A DNA stretch of 15,126 nt from Rhizosphaericola sp047606825 (GCA_047606825.1 JASGDY010000058.1:1-15126), one strand, 5' to 3'. Counted from the stretch's first letter, positions 1 through 8,074 are shown. Numbers and translations are program-made. Notes: a model not told the origin generated them from the sequence alone.

Positions 1-122
1 CGTAGAAAATTTTATGCTGAAAAGGAAAAATGACAGAAAGCAGGTGCAGAAGTATTTTCATGCAACCCATGTTCAGTATGCAGCTTAGAAGAATGATAGG
101 GCTTAAATAACTAAACGATTAA

Positions 123-130
123 TAAATTTG
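123..130 (+). promoter_or_regulatory. Candidate -7 promoter element for the AsmA-family gene
   Basis: TAAATTTG is an exact match to the Bacteroidota -7 consensus TAnnTTTG. It lies about 120 nt before the ATG at 252. No good TTTG/TTG -33 element is found 19-21 nt upstream, so this is only a candidate. The rest of 1-251 shows no convincing gene or RNA. Confidence 0.3.
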
Positions 131-251
131 CAAAATCGAACATACACCTTTACGCTACAAAAATGTGGACGGAATACCGTGGTGTCATTTTTTGAAGTAA
201 TTTTAGCAAGTTTCAGTAAACCCATACCCATTTGAAATTTTGGTGAGATAT

Positions 252-3200
252 ATGTTGAAAAAAATATTGGTCAAGACTGCAAAGATATTGGGCATATCGG
301 CTGCTTCCTTGTTAGCGTTGATGTTTTTGCTGCCCGTCCTGTTTCCCGAAACGATTGCAGGGAAAATCAAAGACTGGGCAAACGGCTCGATTAAAGGGGA
401 AATGAACTTTTCCAAAGCACGGCTTTCCTTTTTCAAGCATTTTCCGTCGCTGACGTTGACATTATATGATTTTGCCCTGAAAGGTTCCGCGCCATTTCAA
501 AAAGACACGCTTGCCTACGCCAAAGAGCTTGGTCTCGGCGTGGATTTGGCAAGTATATTTGGCAAAACACTGTCCATCGACAAGATTTACTTTTCGACGG
601 GAAACATCCACATACATGTCGATGGACAGGGTCGGGCAAATTACAACGTCTACCAGTCTTCTTCGGCAACGACAAAAGATGCACCTGACACAAGTAGCAC
701 CTCCTTGGCACTGAAAAAAATCCAAATCGACGACTGCAACCTCGTCTATGACGACGCTTCCATCCCGATGATGATTGCAGCCAACGGTCTCCACTACACG
801 GGCAGCGGCGACCTAAGCAAATCGCTCTTTGACCTCAGTTCGCACATTGCAGTCGATTCTTTCAACTTGTCTTACGACCATACGTCCTATATCCTGTCCA
901 AACGGCTCGAAGGCGACCTCGTGACGAAAATCAACACCAGTTCCCTCGAATTTATTTTTGAGAAAAACGACTTGAAAATCAATGCGTTGCCCGTATCGCT
1001 CCATGGACGCTTCGGCTTCCTCAACGACGGTTATTTCATGGATTTCAAGCTCCGTTCGCTGGAATCGGGACTCCACGACGTATTGACCGCATTGCCACCG
1101 GAATACCTCCATTGGCTGGAAAAGACGGACGTAAAAGGTTTTGCCGACGTATATGCCACGTTGAGCGGCAACTATATCGCATCGACCGGGGAAATGCCGT
1201 CCCTTGCTTTCAACATGAAAATCCGCGACGGCTACATCAGGCATGACAAGGCTCCTACGCCGATTGAACACCTGTTCCTCGATTTCAAGACTAGCATCCC
1301 CAAATTTAACCTCGACAGTTTCTATGTCAACGTGGATTCTTTGTTTTTCAATATGGACAAGGACTACCTAAGCCTGATACTGAAACTCAAGAACGTCAAC
1401 ACGCCGGAAATCTATGCCAAGATGCAGACAGACCTGGACTTGGAAAAATGGAACGCCGCAACGGGCATGGACAACATCCATTTCAAAGGACGCCTCAACG
1501 CGGAACTCCTTGCGGACGGCCTATGGAAAAAAGGTATTGTCTATAAAGGCAACCTACGCAAAAAGACAGACACCGCCATCGTCAGTATTCCGAAATTCCG
1601 TGTGTCTGCAACTTTGCAAAACGGATACGTCAAAATAGACACCTTGCCCAATGCCATTGACAAGCTTAATTTCCGGTTGACCGCAGCATGTCCCGACAGT
1701 CAGATGAAAAATATCTATGTTAGTCTGGACGACATCAATGCCGAGGCAATGGGCAGTTTTGTCCGTGGTTATTTCCATGCAAACAAAATCTTTTCGCCTA
1801 TACTTGATGCCAACATACAATCCAATATCCGGCTACAGGACGTGAAAAAATACTATCCGTTACCGACCGGTACCGACATCGCGGGAGACCTACACATAAA
1901 TGCCTTTGTCAAAGGCAAGATGGACCTCGCCCGCCGCTCAATGCCCGTAACGACGGTCTATGTAAAGCTGGACAACGGCATGGTCAAAACCGACCATGCG
2001 CCGGAAAGCATCAAGGACATCAATATCGACGCTACGATTATGAGCAAAACGGCTTCGCTGCATACGCTGTCAGTCGTATTGAAACCTATATCGTTTTCCT
2101 TTGCCGGACAGCCTTTCATGCTGAAAGCCGACCTGAAAAATTTTGACAACTTGAAATACCGCGTCTATTCCAAAGGGAATATCGACATCGGGAAAATATA
2201 CACAGTATTCGGGTCTAAAGACTTCGATGTCACGGGCAAGATATACACCAACCTTAGCCTCAACGGCTCACAAGCAGATGCCACTGCAGGTCGATACCAA
2301 ATGCTGGACAACAAAGGAACGCTGCAAATGGACAACATCAAGTTAAGTTCCGAACTGTTCCCCTATCCTTTCAAGATTGTCAGGGGACTGTTCCGTTTTG
2401 ACCAGGACAAGATGTGGTTTGAGAAGTTCAACGCCACCTATGCCAAAAACAACGTAACGCTTGACGGATATCTGTACAACGCCATCGGCTATGCAACGCA
2501 AAAGAACCAGACCTTGAACGGCAATTTCCATCTGCACAGTCCCAAAATAGTGGCCGACGACTTTATGTTCTTTGCCGATGCGACCGACAAAAACAAGACT
2601 TCGCAATCCAATACCAACAATAGTTCGGGCGTCATCATGGTGCCGGACAACCTGGACCTGGCCTTCCGCGCCGACATCAAAACCTTGCTGTTCAAAGGTG
2701 TCCCGGTCAAGAACATCGGCGGTGGCATGAAAGTCTCCAAAAATACGATACGGCTGGACAGCCTCAATTTTGAAATGGTCGGAGCACCCGTGGCCATGCA
2801 GGCACGGTACACCAGCCTGCAACCGAGCAAGGCGACCTTTGACTACCATATTGCCGCCAAGGAATTTGACATCAAACGTGCTTACACCGAAGTGCCGTTT
2901 TTCCGGGAGATGATGACTTCCGCCAAAGGAGCCGAGGGCATTGTCGGGCTGGACTATACACTTTCCGGACGGTTGGACAAGGACATGAACCCCATTATGA
3001 AATCGTTGGCAGGCGGCGGCGTACTGTCCGTGAAAAAAGTAAAAATGAAAGGCTTCAAACTTTTCAACGCCGTCAGCAAATCCACCGACAAGGACAAAAT
3101 CAAAGACCCCGACATCTCGAAAATAGACATCAAGTCCACCATCAAAAACAATATCCTGACCATCGAACGCACCAAACTGAAAGTCGCCGGCTTCCGTCCC

Positions 3201-3392
3201 AGGTTTGAAGGGCAAATCAGCCTTGACGGCAGGCTGAACCTCAACGCCCGTCTGGGTCTGCCGCCATTCGGGATTTTGGGGATTCCTTTTACCGTCACAG
3301 GTACACAGGAAAACCCAAAAATCCACTTGAGACGCGGAAAAGATGCGGACAAGCTGGAAGAGGAAGCCGACGAGGAGAAAGAGGAAGATTGA
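252..3392 (+). CDS. AsmA-family membrane-anchored protein (1046 aa)
   Basis: Large protein with an N-terminal anchor and a long body of beta-rich segments. It has a short basic start (MLKKILVK), a hydrophobic segment at about residues 12-31, then GKIKDW and repeated strand-type sequence. The C-terminal quarter (about 830-1020) has the AsmA_2-type features GLDYTLSGRLD, a LAGGGVLSVKKVKMKG block, FEGQISLDGRLNLNARL and a final FTVTGTQENPKIHL strand. It ends in a highly acidic tail (about 15 residues, mostly E/D). AsmA/TamB/YhdP-type proteins sit in the cell envelope, and several form bridges that move phospholipids to the outer membrane; a similar role here is inference. The frame is open from a TTG at 240, but I chose the ATG at 252 because it directly precedes the basic/hydrophobic anchor. 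It stands alone, with no close partner gene and no clear terminator. Confidence 0.85.
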   Translation: MLKKILVKTAKILGISAASLLALMFLLPVLFPETIAGKIKDWANGSIKGEMNFSKARLSFFKHFPSLTLTLYDFALKGSAPFQKDTLAYAKELGLGVDLASIFGKTLSIDKIYFSTGNIHIHVDGQGRANYNVYQSSSATTKDAPDTSSTSLALKKIQIDDCNLVYDDASIPMMIAANGLHYTGSGDLSKSLFDLSSHIAVDSFNLSYDHTSYILSKRLEGDLVTKINTSSLEFIFEKNDLKINALPVSLHGRFGFLNDGYFMDFKLRSLESGLHDVLTALPPEYLHWLEKTDVKGFADVYATLSGNYIASTGEMPSLAFNMKIRDGYIRHDKAPTPIEHLFLDFKTSIPKFNLDSFYVNVDSLFFNMDKDYLSLILKLKNVNTPEIYAKMQTDLDLEKWNAATGMDNIHFKGRLNAELLADGLWKKGIVYKGNLRKKTDTAIVSIPKFRVSATLQNGYVKIDTLPNAIDKLNFRLTAACPDSQMKNIYVSLDDINAEAMGSFVRGYFHANKIFSPILDANIQSNIRLQDVKKYYPLPTGTDIAGDLHINAFVKGKMDLARRSMPVTTVYVKLDNGMVKTDHAPESIKDINIDATIMSKTASLHTLSVVLKPISFSFAGQPFMLKADLKNFDNLKYRVYSKGNIDIGKIYTVFGSKDFDVTGKIYTNLSLNGSQADATAGRYQMLDNKGTLQMDNIKLSSELFPYPFKIVRGLFRFDQDKMWFEKFNATYAKNNVTLDGYLYNAIGYATQKNQTLNGNFHLHSPKIVADDFMFFADATDKNKTSQSNTNNSSGVIMVPDNLDLAFRADIKTLLFKGVPVKNIGGGMKVSKNTIRLDSLNFEMVGAPVAMQARYTSLQPSKATFDYHIAAKEFDIKRAYTEVPFFREMMTSAKGAEGIVGLDYTLSGRLDKDMNPIMKSLAGGGVLSVKKVKMKGFKLFNAVSKSTDKDKIKDPDISKIDIKSTIKNNILTIERTKLKVAGFRPRFEGQISLDGRLNLNARLGLPPFGILGIPFTVTGTQENPKIHLRRGKDADKLEEEADEEKEED

Positions 3393-3720
3393 CGGAAAAT
3401 AAAACAGCGACGGCTTAGCTTCCTCCGACCAAAGCGTTCCTGAAACTCAAAAACCATCTTTATTGTTCATTTCCCCAAAAAACGGGACGCACGCTATTGC
3501 TTGCCAAAATAATACCAAGCGCATTCATCAAAGCAACTATTGAGCGAAGTTGGTCGCAGAGAGCGCAGGAACTCAATAAGCGTTTTTTATTTGAGGACCA
3601 ACAAATCCGGCTTGCATTACCATCAACAAGCACCCCGAACCAAAGAGCATCTCCTCGGATTTTCGACCGAGGAAAATATGTGCCGCGGAAACGATTCTGA
3701 CTACCTTTCCAGATGCCACT

Positions 3721-3750
3721 CTTTTTGCCTTTTTACTTTTGCCTTTTTCC
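3721..3750 (-). repeat. Low-complexity CTTTTTGCC/TTTTTAC tract
   Basis: On the minus strand this reads as short A-runs broken by GGC and GT (AAAAGTAAAAAGGCAAAAAG). The same pattern occurs on the plus strand at 11854-11884, and a looser version on the minus strand at 9541-9567. All three are intergenic. It may be a dispersed low-complexity repeat of this genome; the function is unknown. Confidence 0.45.
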
Positions 3751-3766
3751 TTCCCTCCCATTTCAA

Positions 3767-3774
3767 TAATTTTG
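3767..3774 (+). promoter_or_regulatory. -7 promoter element for the ABC-F gene
   Basis: TAATTTTG matches TAnnTTTG exactly and lies 19 nt before the ATG at 3794, implying a leader of roughly 10-15 nt. A TTTG at 3738-3741 is 25 nt upstream, longer than the usual 19-21 nt. A T-run at 3744-3748 is better placed but matches poorly. Confidence 0.45.
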
Positions 3775-3793
3775 CGGCTCATAAACGCAAGAG

Positions 3794-5719
3794 ATGTTAG
3801 TAGGATTGAACAATGTGACTTTTGAATTTGGTTCGCGGGTGATTGTGGAAGACGCCACCTGGCACATACAGCCGGGCGAGCGCATCGGACTGATTGGCTA
3901 CAACGGACAAGGCAAATCGACGCTTTTTAAGATATTGACAGGTGTCTATACACCGTCGCGAGGCACGGTCGAGCGCGGCAGGAACGTGACCATCGGCTAC
4001 CTGCACCAGGACTTGCTGAGTTTCAGCACCGAAGATTCCATCGTGGAAGTGGCAATGACCGCATTTGAACGCGTGAAGGAACTCGAAAAAGAACTGGAGG
4101 AAATCGTCCAAAAACTGGAAACCGACTCCGACGAGAAACTGTTGGAAACATACAGTGACAAGCTCCACGAGATGGACATGCTCGACGGCTACAATATCCA
4201 ATACAAAACCGAAGAAGTCTTATTGGGACTGGGTTTCACATCCGGGCAGCTCAGGCAACCCTACAAAACATTCAGCGGTGGCTGGCGTATGCGCGTGCTC
4301 TTGGCAAAGATGATATTGCAGTCACCCGATGTGCTGTTGCTCGACGAACCGACCAACCACCTCGACCTGCCGTCCATCGAATGGCTCGAAAAATATTTGC
4401 AGAAATACAAAGGCAGCGTCGTCGTCGTCAGTCACGACAAGTTTTTCCTCAATAAGCTCGTCAATAAAATCGTGGAGCTGTACCAGCAAAAACTGCATTT
4501 CTACACGGGCGACTACGACTATTACGAGACGGAAAAAGTTATCCGCATCGAACAGCAACAACGCGCCTACGAAAACCAACAGGACTATATCCGCCAACAG
4601 GAACGCTTCATCGAACGGTTCCGTTCCAAAGCGACCAAGGCGGCGGCGGCGCAGAGTGCCATCAAGCGGCTCGACAAGCTTGACCGCATCGAACAGACTT
4701 CGCTCGAACGCCCCAACCTCAACATCAGTTTCCGCGTGGACAAACAACCGGGAAAAATCATTTCGACCTTGACCGACGTAACCAAATATTTCGGCGAAAA
4801 CCGCATCGTCGAAAATACGAGCGCGGAAATCAACCGTGGCGACAAAATCGGTCTTATCGGTGCCAACGGCAAGGGTAAATCGACTTTGCTCCGCATCATC
4901 GCCGACACCGAACCGCTCGACAACGGCACGGCTGTATTGGGACACAATGTCGAAGAAAGTTTCTATGCGCAGCACCAGCTCGAATCGCTCGGTTTGGAAA
5001 ACAACCTATTGGAAGAAATGCAGCGATGCGGCAGCGGCAAGACCGACCAGGAACTGCGCACGCTGTTGGGTTGTTTCCTTTTTGGTGGAGACGACGTGGA
5101 CAAAAAAATCAAGATATTGAGCGGTGGTGAAAAGGCGCGTGTCGCGCTCGCGAAAGTCATTGCCTCCAAGTCCAACTTCCTCCTCCTGGACGAACCGACC
5201 AACCACCTCGACATGGTGAGCGTGGAACTCCTCGCCGACGCTTTGAAAAAATACGAAGGTACGCTCATCGCCGTCAGCCACGACCGTTATTTCATTTCGC
5301 GTATGGCAAACAAAATATGGGAAATACAGGACGGCGAAATCAAGGTTTTCGACGGGCCTTACAGCGAATATGTGGAGTGGAAGGAACGCATGGAAAAAAT
5401 AGCGAAGGAAAAAGAACCTGCCAACAAACCTGCGGAGAAGCCCAAAGAAACATCCAAACCGCAGCCTGTCCAGAAAAACCTTTCACGCGAAGAGCAAAAG
5501 GAAAAGGAACGCGTCCAGAAAAAATTTGCACGGCTCGAAAAGGAAATCTCCGAACTGGAATCCGAAAAGCAACAACTGGAATCCGAAATGGCACTCCCCG
5601 AATACTATTCGGACATGGACAGGTTCTCCGAACTGGAAAAGCAGTTACGCGACCTCAACCACAAAATCCGCTTCGCCAACGAGGAGTATGAAAAGATTTT
5701 TGAGTTGTTGGCGGAGTAG
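3794..5719 (+). CDS. ABC-F family ATPase (ribosome-associated type)
   Basis: Soluble protein with two tandem ABC ATPase domains and no membrane segment. Domain 1: Walker A GYNGQGKST (35-43), signature FSGGW (160-164), Walker B ending LLLDEPTNHLD (181-191) and switch histidine in SHDKFF (213-218). Then comes a charged, glutamine-rich helical linker (about 240-320), the position of the P-site-tRNA-interaction arm in this family. Domain 2: GANGKGKST (356-364), LSGGEKARV (442-450), LLLDEPTNHLD (463-473), SHDRYF (495-500). A K/P/E-rich stretch (about 535-560) leads to a C-terminal coiled coil (about 565-641), as in Uup/YdiF-like members. ABC-F proteins bind the ribosomal E site and relieve stalling or, in some members, give resistance to ribosome-targeting antibiotics. 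Which subfamily this belongs to cannot be decided here; a housekeeping member is likelier than a resistance one. All catalytic motifs are intact. A start at 3794 places the first strand correctly. Confidence 0.93.
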   Translation: MLVGLNNVTFEFGSRVIVEDATWHIQPGERIGLIGYNGQGKSTLFKILTGVYTPSRGTVERGRNVTIGYLHQDLLSFSTEDSIVEVAMTAFERVKELEKELEEIVQKLETDSDEKLLETYSDKLHEMDMLDGYNIQYKTEEVLLGLGFTSGQLRQPYKTFSGGWRMRVLLAKMILQSPDVLLLDEPTNHLDLPSIEWLEKYLQKYKGSVVVVSHDKFFLNKLVNKIVELYQQKLHFYTGDYDYYETEKVIRIEQQQRAYENQQDYIRQQERFIERFRSKATKAAAAQSAIKRLDKLDRIEQTSLERPNLNISFRVDKQPGKIISTLTDVTKYFGENRIVENTSAEINRGDKIGLIGANGKGKSTLLRIIADTEPLDNGTAVLGHNVEESFYAQHQLESLGLENNLLEEMQRCGSGKTDQELRTLLGCFLFGGDDVDKKIKILSGGEKARVALAKVIASKSNFLLLDEPTNHLDMVSVELLADALKKYEGTLIAVSHDRYFISRMANKIWEIQDGEIKVFDGPYSEYVEWKERMEKIAKEKEPANKPAEKPKETSKPQPVQKNLSREEQKEKERVQKKFARLEKEISELESEKQQLESEMALPEYYSDMDRFSELEKQLRDLNHKIRFANEEYEKIFELLAE

Positions 5720-5733
5720 AGGACTTCCTCTAC
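5716..5733 (+). terminator. Possible stem-loop at the end of the ABC-F gene
   Basis: GTAGAGG (5716-5722) pairs with CCTCTAC (5727-5733) around a 4-nt ACTT loop. The left arm includes the TAG stop codon. Only three T residues follow, after CACA, so it is a weak terminator at best. Confidence 0.35.
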
Positions 5734-5769
5734 CACATTTAGCGCGACATAACTTGTGACGATAGCTAA

Positions 5770-5816
5770 GGCAAGTTTGCAACTTGCCATTAAACAGTCA
5801 TTGCACAATTGCAAAC
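5770..5816. repeat. Nested palindromes, REP-like
   Basis: GGCAAGTT (5770-5777) and AACTTGCC (5781-5788) form a perfect 8-bp palindrome around TGC. TTGCA (5801-5805) and TGCAA (5810-5814) form a second one. GTTTGCAA (5775-5782) is also the exact inverse of TTGCAAAC (5809-5816), so the two can refold as one larger stem. No T-run follows. This arrangement resembles extragenic palindromic (REP-type) elements; copy number in the genome is unknown. Confidence 0.5.
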
Positions 5817-6100
5817 CGGGCTTACTTATTTCCATAAGATACGCTGCGGAAGTCTTGCGGGAGCGGAGAAATGCAGTAAAAATTAACGAAACGCATCAAC
5901 GGACCTTTCTATCGAATTGATACGGTATCGTTTAACTTCAAGAAGCGGCCTGAAAAGTTGTATTCTCTGTCCATAATGGCATATTTACTGGATTCATGGA
6001 AGTTATACGAAACTACGGCAAAACTTTCGCAATAACTACTAATTTTGGCATGCTTTACGAAATTTATATGGAGATTTTGGGGAGTTGCGTATATTTTAGT

Positions 6101-6164
6101 GTTGCGAGGAAATCCCTGCGGGCTTCCCTCGCAACGGCTCGGGGCTTCACGCCAAATAATTGGC
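6101..6164. repeat. Left palindrome cluster flanking the SDR/AraC cassette
   Basis: GTTGCGAGG (6101-6109) pairs perfectly with CCTCGCAAC (6127-6135). Inside it lies a CCC-TGC-GGG hairpin (6114-6122). A 15-nt block at 6133-6147 (AACGGCTCGGGGCTT) is the exact reverse complement of 8053-8067 beyond the AraC gene. GCCAA (6151-6155) then pairs with TTGGC (6160-6164). Both clusters carry a hairpin with the same apex CCTGCGG. Confidence 0.65.
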
Positions 6165-6223
6165 AAATCCTTTTTGACGACAACAAATACCAATTCGGCT
6201 ACTTTTCATCGGACGACAATTAA

Positions 6224-6231
6224 GAATTTTG
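6224..6231 (+). promoter_or_regulatory. Weak -7 promoter candidate for the SDR/AraC pair
   Basis: GAATTTTG matches TAnnTTTG with one mismatch and lies 24 nt before the ATG at 6255. The -33 region has only TTTT at 6203-6206. The octamer GACGACAA occurs twice in direct orientation nearby (6176-6183 and 6212-6219). Confidence 0.3.
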
Positions 6232-6254
6232 CAGCAAATTAAATCAGAAAGAAT

Positions 6255-6992
6255 ATGCAAAATCTTAAAGGAAAGGTAGTAGCCGTTACAGGAGCAAGTA
6301 GTGGAATGGGTAAAGCCATTGCAATAGAATTAGCAAAAAATGGTGCAAAGGTTGTTTTAGGTGCAAGACGAACAGAACAATTACTACAACTTGTTGAAGA
6401 AATAAAAAGTAAAGGCGGCAAAGCCACCTTTACTAAAATTGATGTGAAGAATAAAGCAGATTTAGTTCGGTTGGTAAATACAGCAGTTGAACAATACGGA
6501 AAATTAGATGTTATTGTAAATAACGCAGGGATTAGTCAATTAAGCCGTATTGACGAATTGGATATTGACGGTTGGGAAGAAATGATTGACATTAACCTCA
6601 AAGGTGTTTTGTATGGAATGGCGGCTGCAATTCCTGTTTTTAAAGAACAACAATCGGGACATATTGTAAATATAATTTCAACTTCGGGAATAAAAATTGT
6701 CCCTATGCAAGGGGTTTATGCAGGAACAAAAAATGCTATTCGCACTATTGCAGAAGCGTTTCGGCAAGAATCAAACGGAAATATACGCATTACAGGCATT
6801 TCGCCCGGATTTGTGAAAACAAATTTTGCGAACAACATAAAAAACGAAGAGATGAAAACAGCTATTCAAAAAGGAATGGAACAAATTGCCATAAATCCTA
6901 TAGCGATTGCCAACGCTGTAATTTATGCAATAAGCCAACCAAACGATGTTGAAATAGGCGACATTGTTATTCGTCCGTCAAAACAAAATTGA
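6255..6992 (+). CDS. SDR-family NAD(P)-dependent oxidoreductase
   Basis: Classical short-chain dehydrogenase/reductase of 245 aa, the usual length. Motifs: cofactor-binding TGASSGMG (12-19), NNAG (89-92), and a catalytic tetrad of N114, S142, Y155 and K159 (YAGTK). The PGFVKTN segment (184-190) is also typical. The GARR sequence after the second strand (residues 36-39) suggests NADP(H) preference; the substrate cannot be told. The protein is cytosolic with no signal peptide. An AraC-family regulator starts 20 nt downstream on the same strand, so the two are likely co-transcribed and the regulator may control this enzyme. Base composition is clearly AT-richer than the flanking genes (22 of 60 G+C at 6301-6360), and palindrome clusters flank the pair. 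Both facts suggest horizontal acquisition. It is not a duplicate of the SDR at 9557-10312, which has different motif surroundings. Confidence 0.9.
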   Translation: MQNLKGKVVAVTGASSGMGKAIAIELAKNGAKVVLGARRTEQLLQLVEEIKSKGGKATFTKIDVKNKADLVRLVNTAVEQYGKLDVIVNNAGISQLSRIDELDIDGWEEMIDINLKGVLYGMAAAIPVFKEQQSGHIVNIISTSGIKIVPMQGVYAGTKNAIRTIAEAFRQESNGNIRITGISPGFVKTNFANNIKNEEMKTAIQKGMEQIAINPIAIANAVIYAISQPNDVEIGDIVIRPSKQN

Positions 6993-7012
6993 TTAAATTC
7001 GTAACCGAAAAA

Positions 7013-7927
7013 ATGCAACAACAACCTAACATAAATCACATTAAAAGCATATCGCAACTTATGCGGGAATTGGAACTTCCTGCACCTTTGCACCCATTGA
7101 TTGCATTGATTGATTACAATAATGTTTCGATTGAACTGTTTCCAAAAGGGCAAAAAATAAGTCTTGACTTTTATAAAATTTCCTTTAAGCCCACATTCAA
7201 AGGACAAACAAAATACGGACAAGGATATTACGATTTTGAAGAAGGTGGATTGGCATTTTTGAAACCTAAGCAAGTTGTTTTTTCGCCAGAAGATACAGAA
7301 AGCTACGAAGGTTTTGCTTTGTATTTTCATTCAGACTTTATACGAAATTATCCATTGGGAAACGCAATAAATCAATATGGATTTTTCTCTTACGATGTTT
7401 CGGAAGCCTTGTTTTTATCAGCAAAAGAAAAAGAAATTATAACCAATTTATTTGCTTCAATAACCAATGAATTGGACAACAACATTGACAGTTTTAGCCA
7501 AGATGTTTTGGTGTCGCAAATAGAGTTGTTATTGAATTACAGCAATCGTTTTTACAACAGACAATTCATAACAAGAAAAATAGTCAATCACGACATCATA
7601 ACTTCTTTGGACAAACTTTTAAACAACTATTTTGAAGAAGAAAATAGGCTGAAAAACGGTTTGCCGTCCGTGAAATATATCAGCACGGAATTAAAATTAT
7701 CGCAACGCTATTTGAGTGATATGTTGCGTTCATTAACAGGACTGAACACACAGCAATACATTCAGAACGCAATCATAGAAAAAGCCAAAGAAAAATTATC
7801 AACGACAAATCTTTCAATAAGTGAAATTGCTTACGAATTGGGCTTTGAACATTCGCAATCGTTCAGCAAACTTTTCAAGACAAATACAAACGTTTCGCCT
7901 TTGGAGTTCAGACAGTCGTTTAACTGA
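7013..7927 (+). CDS. AraC-family transcriptional regulator
   Basis: 304 aa with a variable N-terminal sensor half and a C-terminal DNA-binding domain (about 195-304). First helix-turn-helix: STELKLSQRYLSDMLRSLTG (224-243). Second: SISEIAYELGFEH (268-280) followed by SQSFSKLFKTNTNVSPLEFR (281-300), the typical AraC/XylS pattern. Such proteins activate or repress nearby genes on sensing a small molecule; the ligand is unknown. The frame is open from a TTG at 6989 that overlaps the SDR stop. I chose the ATG at 7013 because TTG starts are uncommon and the eight extra residues add no domain. It follows the SDR by 20 nt and shares its low G+C (19 of 60 at 7441-7500). It is complete, with no frameshift. 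Confidence 0.9.
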   Translation: MQQQPNINHIKSISQLMRELELPAPLHPLIALIDYNNVSIELFPKGQKISLDFYKISFKPTFKGQTKYGQGYYDFEEGGLAFLKPKQVVFSPEDTESYEGFALYFHSDFIRNYPLGNAINQYGFFSYDVSEALFLSAKEKEIITNLFASITNELDNNIDSFSQDVLVSQIELLLNYSNRFYNRQFITRKIVNHDIITSLDKLLNNYFEEENRLKNGLPSVKYISTELKLSQRYLSDMLRSLTGLNTQQYIQNAIIEKAKEKLSTTNLSISEIAYELGFEHSQSFSKLFKTNTNVSPLEFRQSFN

Positions 7928-7978
7928 AACGAAAAAGTTGTAAATTAACAGACGGAAACGCTTGACAAAAAGCCCAGC

Positions 7979-8071
7979 ACCCAACAAGGGTTTGGCGTCA
8001 GGCGGGCTGACGATCAACCGTGAAAGTTCCTGCGGACTTTCCCGCCTTCGGCAAGCCCCGAGCCGTTAAAA
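7979..8071 (+). repeat. Right palindrome cluster; possible attC-like cassette end
   Basis: Three hairpins in a row after the AraC stop. CGTCAG (7996-8001) pairs with CTGACG (8007-8012). GAAAGT..CC pairs with GG..ACTTTC (8022-8041, one bulged T, TGC loop). CGGC (8049-8052) pairs with GCCG (8062-8065). Positions 8053-8067 are the exact reverse complement of 6133-6147. The segment starts with ACCCAAC (7979-7985), which fits the integron attC R'' pattern RYYYAAC. It ends with GTTAAAA (8065-8071), which fits R' GTTRRRY except at the last base. The 93-nt length is in the attC range. An attC identity is a hypothesis; no integrase is in the window. Confidence 0.5.
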
Positions 8072-8074
8072 AAA

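Larger units (their letters stand above)
3393..3793. other. Intergenic region between AsmA-family and ABC-F genes
   Basis: About 400 nt with no convincing gene. It holds a 7-bp perfect stem (3652-3658 with 3667-3673, loop of 8 nt) with no T-run on either side, so it is probably not a terminator. It also holds a pyrimidine-rich low-complexity tract at about 3721-3750, and the promoter candidate at 3767. Short open frames here (3497-3700, 3540-3800) lack recognisable protein features. Confidence 0.6.
5720..6254. other. Intergenic region upstream of the SDR/AraC pair
   Basis: 535 nt with no gene I can support. Open frames of 75-94 codons occur on both strands (5996-6223 +, 5909-6193 -), but they cross the palindromes and show no family features. 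The content is two palindrome groups (5770-5816 and 6101-6164) and a weak promoter region just before 6255. It probably marks the left edge of an acquired segment. Confidence 0.55.

Noticed and set aside
1..88. Possible 3' end of an upstream gene (frame 1 to a TGA at 31-33, or frame 2 to a TAG at 86-88)
   Set aside because: Two frames are open from the window edge and both tails look equally plausible. With so few codons neither can be supported.
2343..3326. Long minus-strand open frame of 327 codons inside the AsmA gene
   Set aside because: It is antisense to a well-supported coding frame, and its composition is that expected of a shadow frame.
3652..3673. 7-bp perfect hairpin as a terminator of the AsmA gene
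   Set aside because: It lies 260 nt after the stop codon and has no T-run on either strand.
3497..3800. Open frames of 67-86 codons before the ABC-F gene
   Set aside because: They run across a low-complexity tract and a hairpin, one overlaps the ABC-F start, and neither has family features.
5909..6223. Open frames on both strands in the region before the SDR gene (5996-6223 +, 5909-6193 -)
   Set aside because: They cross the palindromes and overlap each other, with no recognisable motif. They are more likely chance frames in AT-rich intergenic DNA.
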